In this document: positions 44,525 to 54,655 of the stretch, one piece after another
Position numbering within the stretch: position 1 is the first letter of the stretch
Layout: every line of letters begins with the position of its first letter
Origin: Bostrychus sinensis
Taxonomy: Eukaryota > Chordata > Actinopteri > Gobiiformes > Eleotridae
Direction: 5' to 3'
Length of the DNA stretch: 64,000 bases
Assembly: GCA_020698575.1 (NCBI GenBank)
Contig: CM036251.1
Coordinates: 9,712,288-9,776,287 of the forward strand
Program-made: the position numbers and the translations under genes
The notes under the pieces: model-generated
The model's database searches: none
The model's input: the letters and a program-made list of their open reading frames with translations, nothing else
What the model was told of the DNA's origin: nothing

Positions 44525-45036
44525 TAGAACAGCACTGCATGTTTTATATCCTTTAAAACAATATCTGACAAAAAAAACAAAAAAAAAAAACTTTTTCAAT
44601 AAATACTTCTGCCATAAAGACACAGGTGAGGCGGTCAGCAAAGTGCAGCAGAGTGCAGCTCTCTTCTGCTCTTTTTTGAACAGAAACAGTGAAAGAAAGC
44701 TCTTTACTTCCTTAAACTTTTTTGGTTTTTATTCTTTTTTTACTACAAAATAAAAAATAGCTTAAAGGAATCAGTGGAAACAGAGGTGTACACCATTTTT
44801 TGGATAAATGAATGAAAGCTGGCTGGATGTAGAAGGCTTGTTGATTGATCAGTGCTTCCTGGAATGGGCGGGGATAGTGCTTTGAGGTCTCAGAACGGCC
44901 CTGCCAGAGAATACAATGGTACTTAAACATGCGTGAATGAAACAAAACACAACTCCAGGTATGTTTTTGGTGAGAGAACAACATTATAAAATAGTAGAAA
45001 GCTCAAAAAAAGTCAGTTGTGTCATATATAGCCCCT
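44525..45036 (+). mobile_element. TTAA-family MITE (family D)
   Basis: The right end is ATATAGCCCC followed by TTAA (45037-45040). The interior shares CAGTGGAAACAGAGGTGTAC, TTGATTGATCAGTGCTTCCT and AATGGGCGGGG with the 31.1-kb copy, and CACAACTCCAGGTATGTTTTT with the 56.3-kb copy. The left boundary is approximate. Confidence 0.7.
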
Positions 45037-45042
45037 TTAAGC

Positions 45043-46114
45043 GAGCTAATTTTGCACACTGGGTGGTTCTCAGCAGGTAATGCCAGAGTGTGTAACTTCC
45101 CTTAACAGCTAGGGCACTCAAATGAAAATAAACATTATGCTCTACAATGTGGGGAAAATTAGGAATTACATGAAGCATACTGACCTGAGTTGGTATAAAT
45201 ATTTCACTTGAAAACTCTCAGAGCAACTAAGACAGCATTATACACTGACCTATAAATTAAAACTTGAAGCATGCTTTTCTCTTGTCATTCCACTTGTGCC
45301 GCACCGAGCTCAGTTTCCATCCCACTTCTTGATATTAACACAGTCACTTAGTAGAGCACTCCAATAAACATGATTGGGGATTATCACAGGGGTAAAATTC
45401 ACGTCTGCAGACCTGCCACAGATCCATTCATTAATATTGATGCCGGTGATTGCACACAGGTTCTCCAAGACCGAGAGCTCAAGGATAGACCGCTTTTACC
45501 TTCTTCTATCAAGTCAATTACTCTCCCCCATGCATGTCAGAGCGCACTCACAGACGGCAACTAAACAAACAGCCTTATCTCGCAAATATTTCTCAAATCC
45601 CGTAATTACAATGCTCATCACACACTCCTGGTGTTCCTCCCCTGTTAATGGTGTGAATTATAATTACTTCATAAATATGTGGAGGGGAGAGGAGCTGAGT
45701 TTAACCGGGGCTGAGGGCTGCCTCTGTTTCAAGGCCAGTTGACCCAACTGTGCCGCCCCTTTGTGCTTCCTTTCATCTCGACCTGCAGCTGAGGCTCAAA
45801 GCAAAAATATAGACAGGGTACCAGGATGTCTTCACATGCAGTGTTTTGGATTGTTTTGCAACTAAAAAAACAGATGGGAACTGTGATTATGCTGTTTTAG
45901 ACTTTAGACTTTTTCCTCCTAGAATTTGAAGGAGAACCATGTAACTTAGCTTGTTTCTTCTCTGTTTTGGTCACACTTTTCTCTACGCCGCTCCCTCTAC
46001 ATTTCACATACGAGTCCAGTGTGACCCTTCATTCGACTTGACTCTCATTTTCTCCTTGTATCTTTGTACAACAGTTTTCTAAAGCCTTTTGGCTGCTCTA
46101 CCATGACGCACAAC
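45043..46114. other. Unique sequence; candidate conserved non-coding stretch at 45.35-45.79 kb
   Basis: About 45355-45790 is repeat-free and rich in AATTA/TAATT-type words, which are homeodomain-like sites by sequence only. The overlapping frames (64 and 122 residues) have no domains. Function is speculative. Confidence 0.3.
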
Positions 46115-46250
46115 AAAAAGATAGAGCCATTTCAGGCTTGTTATTATGGATAACTGGGACCTGTTGCTTTTTTGTGAGACCCAACACTTCAGAGATGAAG
46201 GCTGATTCTCCCATACTTGCAAGACTGTTTTTTCGTCAAGATGCATGCAC
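46115..46250 (+). repeat. Dispersed repeat family F (copy 1)
   Basis: GCTTGTTATTATGGATAACT, CACTTCAGAGATG and TTGCAAGACTG..TCGTCAAGA align with 55.37-55.50 kb (GCTTGTTATTATGGCCAACC, ACTTCAGGGATG, TTACAAGGCTC..TGTCAAGA). The element type is unknown. Confidence 0.55.
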
Positions 46251-46287
46251 CATGCATATGGTTTGTTCAATGTGATTCTGATGTTCA

Positions 46288-46432
46288 TTTCATTCATTTA
46301 TTCCACTTATTCCCATTAGGTGTTGTGGGTACTGGAGCCTATCCCAGTAACTTTGGGCCTTAGACGGGGTACACCCTGGACAGTGGCCAGTTAGCTGCAG
46401 GGCTGACACAGACATACACAGACAACCATGCT
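46288..46432 (-). mobile_element. V-SINE-like tail, minus strand
   Basis: TTCATTCATTTATTCCACTT, GGAGCCTATCCCAGTAACTT, GACGGGGTACACCCTGGACA and CAGACAACCAT are the reverse complement of the SINE tail and middle. Confidence 0.75.
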
Positions 46433-46809
46433 CATATCAAGTAAAAACATAGTGTATATTTTTTTTATTAAAATTGATTCAAATATTGCTGCATTGGCTG
46501 TGTCTAAATCACATTTATTCAATCAGAAAGGACTGGTCCGGTTAGCAGAAATGTGTGATGAAACTGATGAGCGATGGTTTATTAGACACATAAACATTAG
46601 CCATGTAAGCACTTCCTGTGATTATAGAACTGTAACATGGGCTATGAAGCTTTATATAAGTACGAAGGCTGTCTCCCAGTTTTCTCACTGTAACTACTTA
46701 GATGTGTGCCAACACGATACATTTTCCTGCTTTTATTAGGCAGAAAGAAAAGTGATGGACACAGATGATTTTGAAACCCAGAGCCAGTCCCTTTAAACTA
46801 TCACCTACA
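46433..46809. other. Intergenic sequence between SINE fragments
   Basis: A 103-residue open frame here has no recognisable domain. The end CCAGTCCCTTTAAACTATC (about 46782-46800) resembles a TTAA-element terminus. Confidence 0.35.
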
Positions 46810-46975
46810 TACCTAGGTTGGGGGTTTGATCCTCGAGTCTGAATGGCCTGCTTGTGTTACTGTGGGTTCTCTCCGGCTTTCTCCCACCATTCAACGACAT
46901 GCATGTGTTTGGAGAACTGGCAAATCCAAATTGCCCCTGTGGTGAAAGAATGTGAGAGTGAATGACTTTCTGTGC
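46810..46975 (+). mobile_element. V-SINE-like fragment, plus strand
   Basis: GGGGGTTTGATCCTCGAGTC (a decayed B-box region), TGTGGGTTCTCTCCGGCTTT, CGACATGCATGTGTTTGGAG and AATGTGAGAGTGAATGAC, in SINE order. The A box and tail are missing. Confidence 0.7.
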
Positions 46976-47821
46976 GACTAGTAGTTGCTGGGATGTGGAA
47001 GAGATACCACAAAACACATCAAATCTGAACAGTCCAAGTCCAGGATCATGGAGATGTTGGGTGAAGGACGAAGGACTGCTATAATGCCACCAACATTCAC
47101 CAATAAACCACCTATCACCTATCACATGAACATTTCTATTTATAATACCCCGTTATAGGAACAGCTTGTGCCACTCATCATTTGGACATGTTGCCAGATC
47201 TGGGACGTCTTCATCTGATACCGAACCGAACAGCAGGACATGAGGATGCATGACGCCATGTGTTAAAGGGTGCAGGAGGTGAAAACCTACCACTCACACC
47301 TCTTTAGGCCCAGCCACCATTTTCTCTCTACGATGAGGAGAATGAATGTGCATTAATGGTACGCTGCTATCTCGCTCTGTCTCCCTGTATAGGAGGATGG
47401 CCTGCGTCTAGGGAGCTGCCTAATAACAGTCTAGCATCAGCAGCCTCATTATTCTTCATATTCGAGTTCATTTTCTTCTCTTTTCTTCTCTCCAGCATGC
47501 TCTTGAGTACACACACCATGTCTTTGCTGGTCTATACAGCCCTCAGTAGGGTTACAAAGGACCTGAATAGCAGCCCATGTTTTCTCCCATTTCCACTGAC
47601 GCAAACCACACAATGTTTATCCTTTTAGCGCTCAAGTGTATTAGGTATAATGGTATCACTTTGAATAGAAATAGCATGAAACGTTTTCAGACATTATTAG
47701 CAGTTATTGTACTATTATTGTTAATATAGTGGAGAATGTAGTAAATTCTTTTGCTTAAGAAGTTTACTTGCCCTTCCTGAGTAGATTTTGTTAAAGTATT
47801 TCTTTACTTTTGTCTTTTTCT
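46976..47821. other. Intergenic sequence, no gene recognised
   Basis: Unique. About 47280-47480 is less AT-rich. The 90-residue frame at 47356 is hydrophobic at one end but has no family signature. Confidence 0.35.
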
Positions 47822-47940
47822 TTCCAGGGTGGTTTTTAGTGAATGTTTTACACTGGATGCCCTTCCTCACCATGGTTTGGGACTGACACAAAGAGTACAC
47901 TGGCTTGTGACCCCCTGTGGCAGACTTAATAATAAAGTAA
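47822..47940 (-). mobile_element. Dispersed repeat family A, minus strand
   Basis: TTACACTGGATGCCCTTCCT, GGTTTGGGACTGACACAAAG and GTACACTGGCTTGTGACCCC, the reverse complement of the family A middle part. Confidence 0.7.
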
Positions 47941-48094
47941 TAATAATAATGCATTAGTCAGAGTAAGTCAGAGCCGACAAATATAAAAGAATGTCCCACT
48001 TACCTCTCTTTTAGAAAGCAACTTGAACATTAATCATTTTAACAAACGCCCTAATGTGTGTCTGTTTTTTTTTTTTTTTTAACCTTTATTTTAC

Positions 48095-48571
48095 CTTGCC
48101 TGGAAATTGCAGACTCACCGCTGATCCAGTGGATGAATCTGGTCGCCATGAAATCATTTCAATTTCTGGACAAACCCCAGTAAACTGACAGCAGAGTAAG
48201 CCTATCAGAAAATGGCGGACGTGACGTTAACAAAGCAACAAGAAAGTAAGCAACGCGAAAACATTTTATTTTTTTTTTAAATAAAGGGTTCTAGTGCTGT
48301 AAACTGCTGTGGTTTTAATGACTCGATATGTTTTTGGTCATTTAAAACAGAATTTACCGCTGAATGAAACAAACTCTCGGCTCCTCGGTGCGCCATCTTG
48401 ATTGTTGTTGTTGCGGACGCTGCTCGCGAAGAACATGTGACTTAAATAAACAAATCAAAATGCACGGTACGGTTGGGATTTGAATCCAACCACGGCGGAC
48501 GGCGTAGTGACCAGACTGATATGTCTCTGTATAATAATACAGAGACATATCAGTCTTGATTTTCCAGGCAA
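48095..48571. mobile_element. 477-bp MITE with 8-bp TSD inside the SINE
   Basis: TATTTTAC flanks both sides perfectly (48087-48094 and 48572-48579), and the SINE reads through when the insert is ignored. Its ends are inverted: TTGCCTGGAAATTGCAGACT from 48096 and, on the opposite strand from 48571, TTGCCTGGAAAATCAAGACT (17 of 20 match). The 8-bp TSD fits hAT, P or Merlin-type transposition, but the TTGCC terminus is not the usual hAT CAG, so I leave the superfamily open. There is no transposase; the 64-residue frame is unremarkable. Confidence 0.85.
48513..48556. repeat. Perfect hairpin, 20-bp arms, 4-base loop
   Basis: AGACTGATATGTCTCTGTAT (48513-48532), loop AATA, then its exact reverse complement (48537-48556). 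It lies just inside the right end of the 477-bp MITE, where the terminal repeat's AGACT also begins, so the right end appears to have an extra inverted duplication. Confidence 0.97.
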
Positions 48572-48793
48572 TATTTTACTTGGAAAGCCCCATTGAGATT
48601 TAGAATCTCTTTAACAGGGGAGTCCTGGCCCCATGGGGGACCTATTGTACATGTCTTTGGTGATAGGGGAAACCTATATGCAGACACGGGGAGAACATGA
48701 AAAGGCCCCAGCCTATCCTGGAATTGAACCCAGGATCTTCTTGCTGTGAGGAGTGCTAACCACTATGCCACCGGCCTGCCCATGTGTGTATGT

Positions 48794-49009
48794 GTTTTAT
48801 GTTTGTCACTGTGGTCTGTTTTTCGTGTTACGCTGTTTTTTACCTGCCTTGGGACAATAGATGAAAATTTGCAACTTTGCTACAATCTGGCTCAATAACA
48901 GTCTGTACACACGTATATAATTGTTCATTAATGCGCACTTTCCCGACTAAATAAATTGATAAATAAATAAATGAATAAAATAATATTGCGGTTTTCTAGA
49001 CGCGCAAAG
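48794..49009. other. AT-rich intergenic sequence with AAAT-type simple tract
   Basis: AAATAAATTGATAAATAAATAAATG-like simple sequence lies at about 48949-48982, between two SINEs. Nothing else seen. Confidence 0.5.
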
Positions 49010-49325
49010 TCACTTTACAATTTGGTGCATTATTCATGTACTCCTAAGTCACACTTGTTGGTGGTGAGCCACATCTGGAGCCACAGCTGCCCTGGGGCAG
49101 ACTGACAAAGACGTGGCTGCCATTCTGCGCCTACGGCCTCTCCAGCCATCATTAAACACACAATCACACTAACTTATTCATACAGACAAGGTGGGTGAAG
49201 TGTCTCACTCAAGGACACGACGACAGTATGCACTGCAGGCAGCAGGGATCAAACCGCCAACCTTGGGTTACAGTATGAACATCTCTGCTGACTGAGGAAC
49301 TGCTGCCTCACTGCCACTTGTGTTT
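49010..49325 (-). mobile_element. SINE family C, long copy, minus strand
   Basis: Plus-strand reading: AAAGTCACTTTACAATTTGG, GCTGCCCTGGGGCAGACTGA, AAGGTGGGTGAAGTGTCTCA, CAAGGACACGACGACAG and GGGATCAAACCGCCAACCTT. The last is the reverse complement of a B box plus anticodon-arm-like region (GTTGGCGGTTTGATCCC), so the tRNA-like head lies at 49260-49325. Confidence 0.75.
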
Positions 49326-49354
49326 GTCAAAGTAATATAAAAGTAGTCAAAGTC

Positions 49355-49670
49355 AGGTAAGGTAGACTTTATTGTCCCTGTAGGTGAAATTTGCTCTCTG
49401 CATTTGACCCATCCTTCAATCCCACTGGGGCGACCTGTCAACATATCAGCTGTTAAAACTGGGGCTCACATAGAAATAATGTTGGGAACCACTGTTTTCA
49501 AGTGAGGGGGGAAACTGGAGTACACTGGAAAAACCCACCCACATACGAAGAGAACATGCACTCTACATATATAGGCCCCACCTACACAACCCGGGATTCA
49601 AACCTGGGACCTTCTTGCTGTGAGGCGACACTGCTAAGCACTCTGCAACAGTACCACCTGCTGAGAAGTA
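49355..49670 (-). mobile_element. SINE family B, minus strand, with a hAT end inside
   Basis: GGTAGACTTTATTGTCCCTG and CATTTGACCCATCC (3' end), AGAGAACATGCACTCTAC (core), GGGATTCAAACCTGGGACCT and TGTGAGGCGACACTGC (head). Between the 3' end and core, about 49440-49500 is replaced by a segment containing TTGGGAACCACTG, a reversed hAT-type terminus. Neither a second end nor a TSD was found. Confidence 0.75.
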
Positions 49671-50389
49671 ATAGTGGTAGTAGTAGTTGGTGTTGATATT
49701 GGTATCTTATGTGGTAATATGCAACCAGATGCAATCACTGTGAAAGTTGTAGACTCCTAAAATAACAATTATGTGTTAACCCTGCCATACATAACCACAT
49801 ATGGTACAAAGAGGTTGCATCAAGCCCTATTCTGGTCCTATAAGCAGCCCTAGCATGCCGCTGCAGTCATCACACGTAGCATGTGTCTTTGTTTTTACCT
49901 TGGCAAATGGGTACTGAGATGCCTGCTCTTAACCTCACACTTTGAACCAACGTGGCTTCACACAATCTGAGCTGCAAAGCAAGTGCTAGAGCTGTCAGCT
50001 GGAGCACCTTCTGCCTTCTGACAGCGGTGGTCTGTCACACGGCGCAGAGAACGTAGACTCATGTAGCATCAAAGATAAAAAAAAACACTCAAAATATACA
50101 CTTATGTACTAAGATATTGTTAATGTTAAAGTAAAAGTAAGTGGATTGTAAATATTGTAAAATCCGCTACTGCTAATGTTACAGGTTCCTGGTGGTGTAG
50201 TGTGGCTTGTTGCGTGAAAAAGACCGTCCAGTTTAAAGTCAAGTTCAGGACCGTCCAAAGTTTAAAGTCAGGTCAGTCAGGACTAGGATTATGGCTGGGG
50301 GACGTATGGTGCACTGAGCTTTCATCCCATGTCTGTCTTTCCCTCTATCACACTACAATTTGTTTACAATGTTAAAATAAACCTTTAAA
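49671..50389. other. Intergenic sequence, no gene recognised
   Basis: Unique sequence; a short GTAGTA run directly follows the SINE. No coding signal. Confidence 0.4.
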
Positions 50390-50860
50390 CAGTTCATTGC
50401 TGTTCTCAAGTTGTCCCCCTGTCCCACTCTGACTGTTGCAGATGCCTGGCTTGCTGTTGGACGCTCCAATGAGGATCGGATCTATAGCTGGCCCCATCTG
50501 CGCTCCTATCCCAACCGATGGACCTACCACATACTGCTCCTTACCTCTTTTCTGTCTAAATCTGAATGAACACCTCCTCCTGTTGCATCCTTACAGACTT
50601 GGACTCTAAAAGCGATTGGGCTATAGCCATCAGTCCTGGACACATCTACAGCCGGTCCGTCCTAGGAGTGGATCCCTCCTTCATGTGATTCTCCCTGAGG
50701 TTTCTCTTTGAGTTTTTCCATACCAAGAATTAGGGTCCAAGTACAGGGGACACTGTTTTAGTCTGTTTGTTTTTGCCTATTTCTGTAAAGCCCCTTGAGG
50801 CAACTGTTGTTATGATATTGGATAAATACAATCTAATTTAATTTAATTACTACACAACTA
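50390..50860 (+). repeat. LINE-like 3' end repeat (copy 1)
   Basis: GTTGCAGATGCCTGGCTTGC, GCCCCATCTGCGCTCCTATC, GGACACATCTACAGCCGGTC and TAAAGCCCCTTGAGGCAACT followed by an AATCTAATTTAATTTAATTA tail. The copy at 55.6-56.1 kb has the same order. The GGCAACT..TTGTTATGATATTGG..TAAATA ending resembles LINE 3' ends common in fish. No reverse-transcriptase frame is present. Confidence 0.6.
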
Positions 50861-51554
50861 CTATTATTACTGCCTCCTAGCATATTCATTTGACATAGGT
50901 TTTAATGCTGAATTTATTCATTCCATGCCTTGTGCTTGAATTATGCCAATTGTGTATGGAAGTAGTAAAAAGAGGAATGAAAGTGGCACAGAAAAACAAA
51001 TCGAATACCTTAACATGGGCTGTTACTGGAGCGTGCCAGCAGAGTCAATTAATAAAGCTTATATACAGTTGTTTTCCTATTAATAACATGGTGTCAGATT
51101 CTTTCTTGCAGTGTAGTCCATAGGGAAAATAAAACATTTTTATGGCACTAGTCCACAACTGGTCACTGGTATAACTGACAGCTCAACATCCATTTTTCAC
51201 AATAGGTCCATATGTAAAAGTGGTCCCAGAGGTCCAGCCCTATAACAGTCGGACCAATACATCCACCGTGTGATGTGGTCAGAGTCAAGCTCAGGTCGTC
51301 CTGGGTCAGAGTGTCAGGTCAGAGTGTGGACTCTGGGGAAAATATCAGTTTCCTGGTTGTTTTTATTCAGGTTTCAGCTTCTCTCCTTCATATTCAACAG
51401 TTCAAATACTTCAGGGCCACGCTGCACAAACACAGTGTGGAGCAAGGACACAGACAAGGAGGGGTTTAATGATAACTGTTTTGAAATTGATTGTGGGACA
51501 TGCATCAGCTTCATGTTGCAATGTTAAATAGATTAACAATATAAAAAAGATGGT
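50861..51554. other. Intergenic sequence, no gene recognised
   Basis: Unique; frames of 64-85 residues overlap at 51270-51527 without a domain. Confidence 0.4.
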
Positions 51555-51750
51555 AAAATGTCTGCATTTATATGGTGTTTTACAGCTTCATGTGCAATCA
51601 AAGCACTTCCACATCAATCATCCCTTTGCCCTTACACACAGAAGCATTCACACTGGATTTGAGGTATGCTCAAGGGCACTTCTACAGCACGAATAAAAGA
51701 AATTAAAATCAAACCAGCAACCCCGCTCTCTAAGTCACTCTAACCTACTA
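51555..51750 (-). mobile_element. SINE family C-like fragment, minus strand (diverged)
   Basis: TTACAGCTTCATGTGCAATC, CATTCACACTGGATTTGAGG, CTCAAGGGCACTTCTACAGC and CAAACCAGCAACCCCGCTCT follow the order of the 49.0-kb copy but are strongly diverged. Confidence 0.45.
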
Positions 51751-53291
51751 ACTACAAAAGTGGTTAAATAAGAATAATTTGCAATTAACAAAATTAAGAA
51801 TACTTAAACTTATTTGAAGTCTAAATATTGTAACTATGAAATGCTGAAAAAGATTTAAAATACATTTTTAAGAACCACCAAAAACACTGCTAAATAAATA
51901 AACTTGAATGAAACTTGAATGAAAAGAAAAAAGAAATCTAGTACTTTAATTTGCACTGTGACATAGAAATACATGATCCAGATCAAAGCCATTTATTGTC
52001 TATTAACACAGCATTTTTCAAATTTCCCAAATTGCCTTAACATACAGCAGCAGTGTTTCCTCCTCAGCAGCAGTGACTCAGAGTTTATCTGGTCATTCAC
52101 ACTTTTCTCTTCAGTAAAAGTTGTTTAAACTTTTCATTTATTCTTTAGTGGCTCAGACACTGCTTCATTGTTGTTTAAACCCAACTCATCTGCAAGTCTG
52201 TGATTATCAGTCTCAAAATACACTTTATTTAATGTACTTTTAAGAAAATGACTGAAGAAAAAGAAGAGTAAATATATTTTTGACCCTATAGTAGTACAAT
52301 TAGTAGTAGTAATAGTTGTAAAAAAGGAGTTGTTATCGCAGTAGTCGTGGTAGTAGTAGCAGTGTTGTTAGTAGTAGTAGCATTAGTAGTAGTCACACTA
52401 GCAATTGTAGTAGCCTTAGTGGTAATAGTAATAGTAACTAATAAATACTAAAATACTTTCAGAAGAATTGTCTATGAAGTAAACTTTACCATCAAAACTT
52501 TTCCTCAAGCATTATTTTTGTGAGTAGCCTACTTTGTCTTCTACCTAAATACTTTTACATGGGTACTTTTACTTCAACCTCTGCTACACCAAGGACTTAT
52601 CAGTATAAGGTGGCTCATAATTGGCTCTTAGACTGTAAACCAGATTGTTTTGAGAACGTGATGTGTAAATTGCCACTTGCTCCGAACACTTTGTTAAATG
52701 ATGACGAATGAGCTGGCACCGGGGAGTATGGAGCTGTTTATTGCAGTACTTTTATCAGAAGCTAGAGGGAGCTGTGGCTGTTCAGTAGCTACTCATTTCT
52801 TCTTCCTCTTTTCCTCCTTTTTTTATTTTTTTCACCACCACATAAACCCAAGTAGCATGCCCACACGTGGCTAGAAACAGGCGCAGGTGAGGCATTAATA
52901 TCTCATGACTGGGATGAGCCCGGTCTGGTCTGACATGGAAAATGCAGCGTCTGTAATCAGCTACTGGGATGTCGACCCAAAACTAACAGCGAGGCTTTTA
53001 AGTGCACCCTTCAACCGCATCAAACCAATGGAACAAGACGTTATACCCACAGCCCAGGGCAGGAGCCTGTGTACTTACTGTAAACGAGACTGGGGTAGGG
53101 TAATTGTACACTAGCCAAAATGTTCTTTATCTGTTCCATCCCAACACTGGTTCTTGCTGTTATTTTAATAAAACAATTCAAAAGTAATGAAATAATTGAA
53201 CTTTAATAATGAGACGTTGGTATTTTTTATTATATTTGTTTTCTTCTGGTGTGTGTGTGTGTGTGTTTATATTTGGTGTATTTTTATTTTA
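51751..53291. other. Intergenic sequence with TAG-rich and (GT)n microsatellites
   Basis: An imperfect TAG/GTA tract lies at about 52285-52440 and a GT run at 53248-53267. ACTTTTACATGGGTAC..CCTCTGCTACACC (52550-52590) looks like an ACTTGAGTA-family hAT end. About 52870-53115 is unique and less AT-rich. Confidence 0.4.
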
Positions 53292-53360
53292 TTGGACCAT
53301 TCTTTAACCAGGAAAATCCCACTGAGATTCACAAATCTCTTTTTTAAGGGAGTCCTGGCC
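53292..53360 (-). repeat. SINE tail module fragment
   Basis: CAGGAAAATCCCACTGAGAT and TAAGGGAGTCCTGGCCAAGA match the 3' module of the SINE at 48.57-48.63 kb (CCCCATTGAGATTTAGAATC, GGGGAGTCCTGGCC). Confidence 0.6.
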
Positions 53361-53880
53361 AAGAGGCAGCAACAACACAACCCATATTTCATAAAAAATA
53401 CAACAAAACAAAGAGAAATAGGAGTTAAAGACAAAGAGAATTGATTTCTTTAATGTCTGTGCAACACTTTGACCAGCTATGTTGTCACATGACTTCAAAG
53501 CAAGAAATTTAAGCTTAGCTTAAATTTTTTAGTTTTAGAATTTAATTTTGCATCAGATCATGTTGTTGATGCTATTGCGTGCGTCACTAAACATTACACA
53601 AATGCTTTGACTTTGTTTTTTTACAGAGGTAAAAAAGACTTCAGAAGATCTATAAAGAAGTACATTTTCCAAAATACATGAGTAAAGTTTTAAGTAAAAA
53701 ATGTTATGGGAAATATCTATTAATATTTATTTCCTCAAGCGCAATGTTAAAGTCTCACTTACACCTACTTTTACTCAATTAACACTTTTGTTGACCACTT
53801 TTACTTCCACTTGAGTAACATTATTTGTCAGTAACAGTACTTTTTACACAAGTACAGATTTTGAGTACTTCTTCCTTAGC
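53361..53880. repeat. AT-rich sequence, then ACTTGAGTA-family fragment
   Basis: From about 53675 the words ACTTTTACTCAATTAACACT, TTACTTCCACTTGAGTAACA and AGTAACAGTACTTTTTACAC belong to the ACTTGAGTA repeat family. 53361-53674 has nothing recognised. Confidence 0.5.
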
Positions 53881-53984
53881 TTATTTATATTTTAATTTTT
53901 GGGCTGTTTCTCTGTGTAACGAGACATAATGCTGGAATATACACTTTATCTGACAGTGGTGTAGACCAGTGGTTCACCAGTCCT

Positions 53985-54115
53985 GTTTTGGATCTGGCTT
54001 AGTCCTGGGTTAGTCTAAGTTTAGTCCTTCGACTGGTTTTGTTCTGGTTCATCTCTGGCTTTAGACCTGGTTTTGTCCTGGTTTGACCTGGTTTAGTTCT
54101 GGTTTTACACTTGTA
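53985..54115. repeat. 11-bp minisatellite, array 4 (short, decayed)
   Basis: Units such as CTTAGTCCTGGG, TTTAGACCTGGT and TTTAGTTCTGGT, about a dozen in all, lie directly inside the left end of a hAT-like element. Confidence 0.75.
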
Positions 54116-54171
54116 TTTTTTCTGGTTGAGTGTTTTGTCATGAATGAGTTGTGGCTTAGTTCTATTTTTTG

Positions 54172-54550
54172 GTGCACGGTGGCAGAGCGGTTAGTGTTCT
54201 CGCCTCCCAGCAAGGAGATTGTGGGTTCGAGCCCCGGGCCGACCAACACACCACTACAGGAACTCTCTGGGTGGAGTCTGCATGTCCTCCCCGTGTTACC
54301 CTGGGTTCTCTCCAGGTACTTCCTCCCACCGTCCAAAGACATGCATTTGTTAGGTGAATTGGTGACTCTAAATTGACCCTAGTGGATGAATGTGAGAGTG
54401 AATGGTTGTCTCTCTGTGTTCGTCTCGATGTCAGCCCTGGCCCCTGTCCAAGGTGTACCCTGCCTACGGCCCAAAGTTACTGGGATAGGCTCCAATCACC
54501 CGCAACCCCTAATGGGAATAAGCGGTAGAAAATGAATGAATGAATGAATG
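54172..54550 (+). mobile_element. Full-length V-SINE-like element
   Basis: Head with GGCAGAGCGGTTAGTGTTCT and GTGGGTTCGAGCCCCG (54180-54238), core with GGAGTCTGCATGTCCTCCCC, middle with GAATGTGAGAGTGAATGG, tail with GGGATAGGCTCCAATCACCC and GGTAGAAAATGAATGAATGA. It is very close to the copy at 24.8 kb. The A and B boxes are both well kept. No clear TSD was seen. Confidence 0.9.
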
Positions 54551-54655
54551 CATGAATATATAAAGGTCCTATAAATGATCAAATAACTCCAGGTACCCCC
54601 TGCAATGTGCTCACGTACCCCTAGGGGTCTCCATACCCCTGGTTGGGAAATGCTG

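Larger units (their letters stand above)
48066..48781 (-). mobile_element. tRNA-headed SINE with A-tail and 11/12-bp TSD, split by a MITE
   Basis: On the minus strand the head (48700-48781) reads GGTGGCATAGTGGTTAGCAC, then the B-box-like GGGTTCAATTCC. A short core follows (CATGTTCTCCCCGTGT), then the tail module with AGGACTCCCCTGTTAAAG and TCTCAATGGGGCTTTCCAAG, then GTAAAATAAAGGTT and an A-tail (poly-T at 48067-48080 on plus). ATGTGTGTCTGT (48054-48065) and ATGTGTGTATGT (48782-48793) flank the whole, a retroposition TSD with one mismatch. The element is interrupted at 48095-48571. Confidence 0.88.
53967..54655. mobile_element. hAT-like element containing an 11-bp array and a SINE
   Basis: The left end is CAGTGGTTCACCAGTC and the right end GGTTGGGAAATGCTG (reverse complement CAGCATTTCCCAACC). 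GTGTAGAC (53959-53966) and GCATAGAC (54656-54663) agree at 6 of 8 positions, a plausible decayed TSD. Near the right end, AATAACTCCAGGTACCCCCT matches the AT-rich hAT element at 2.56 kb. Inside are minisatellite units (53985-54115) and a later SINE insertion. Confidence 0.55.
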
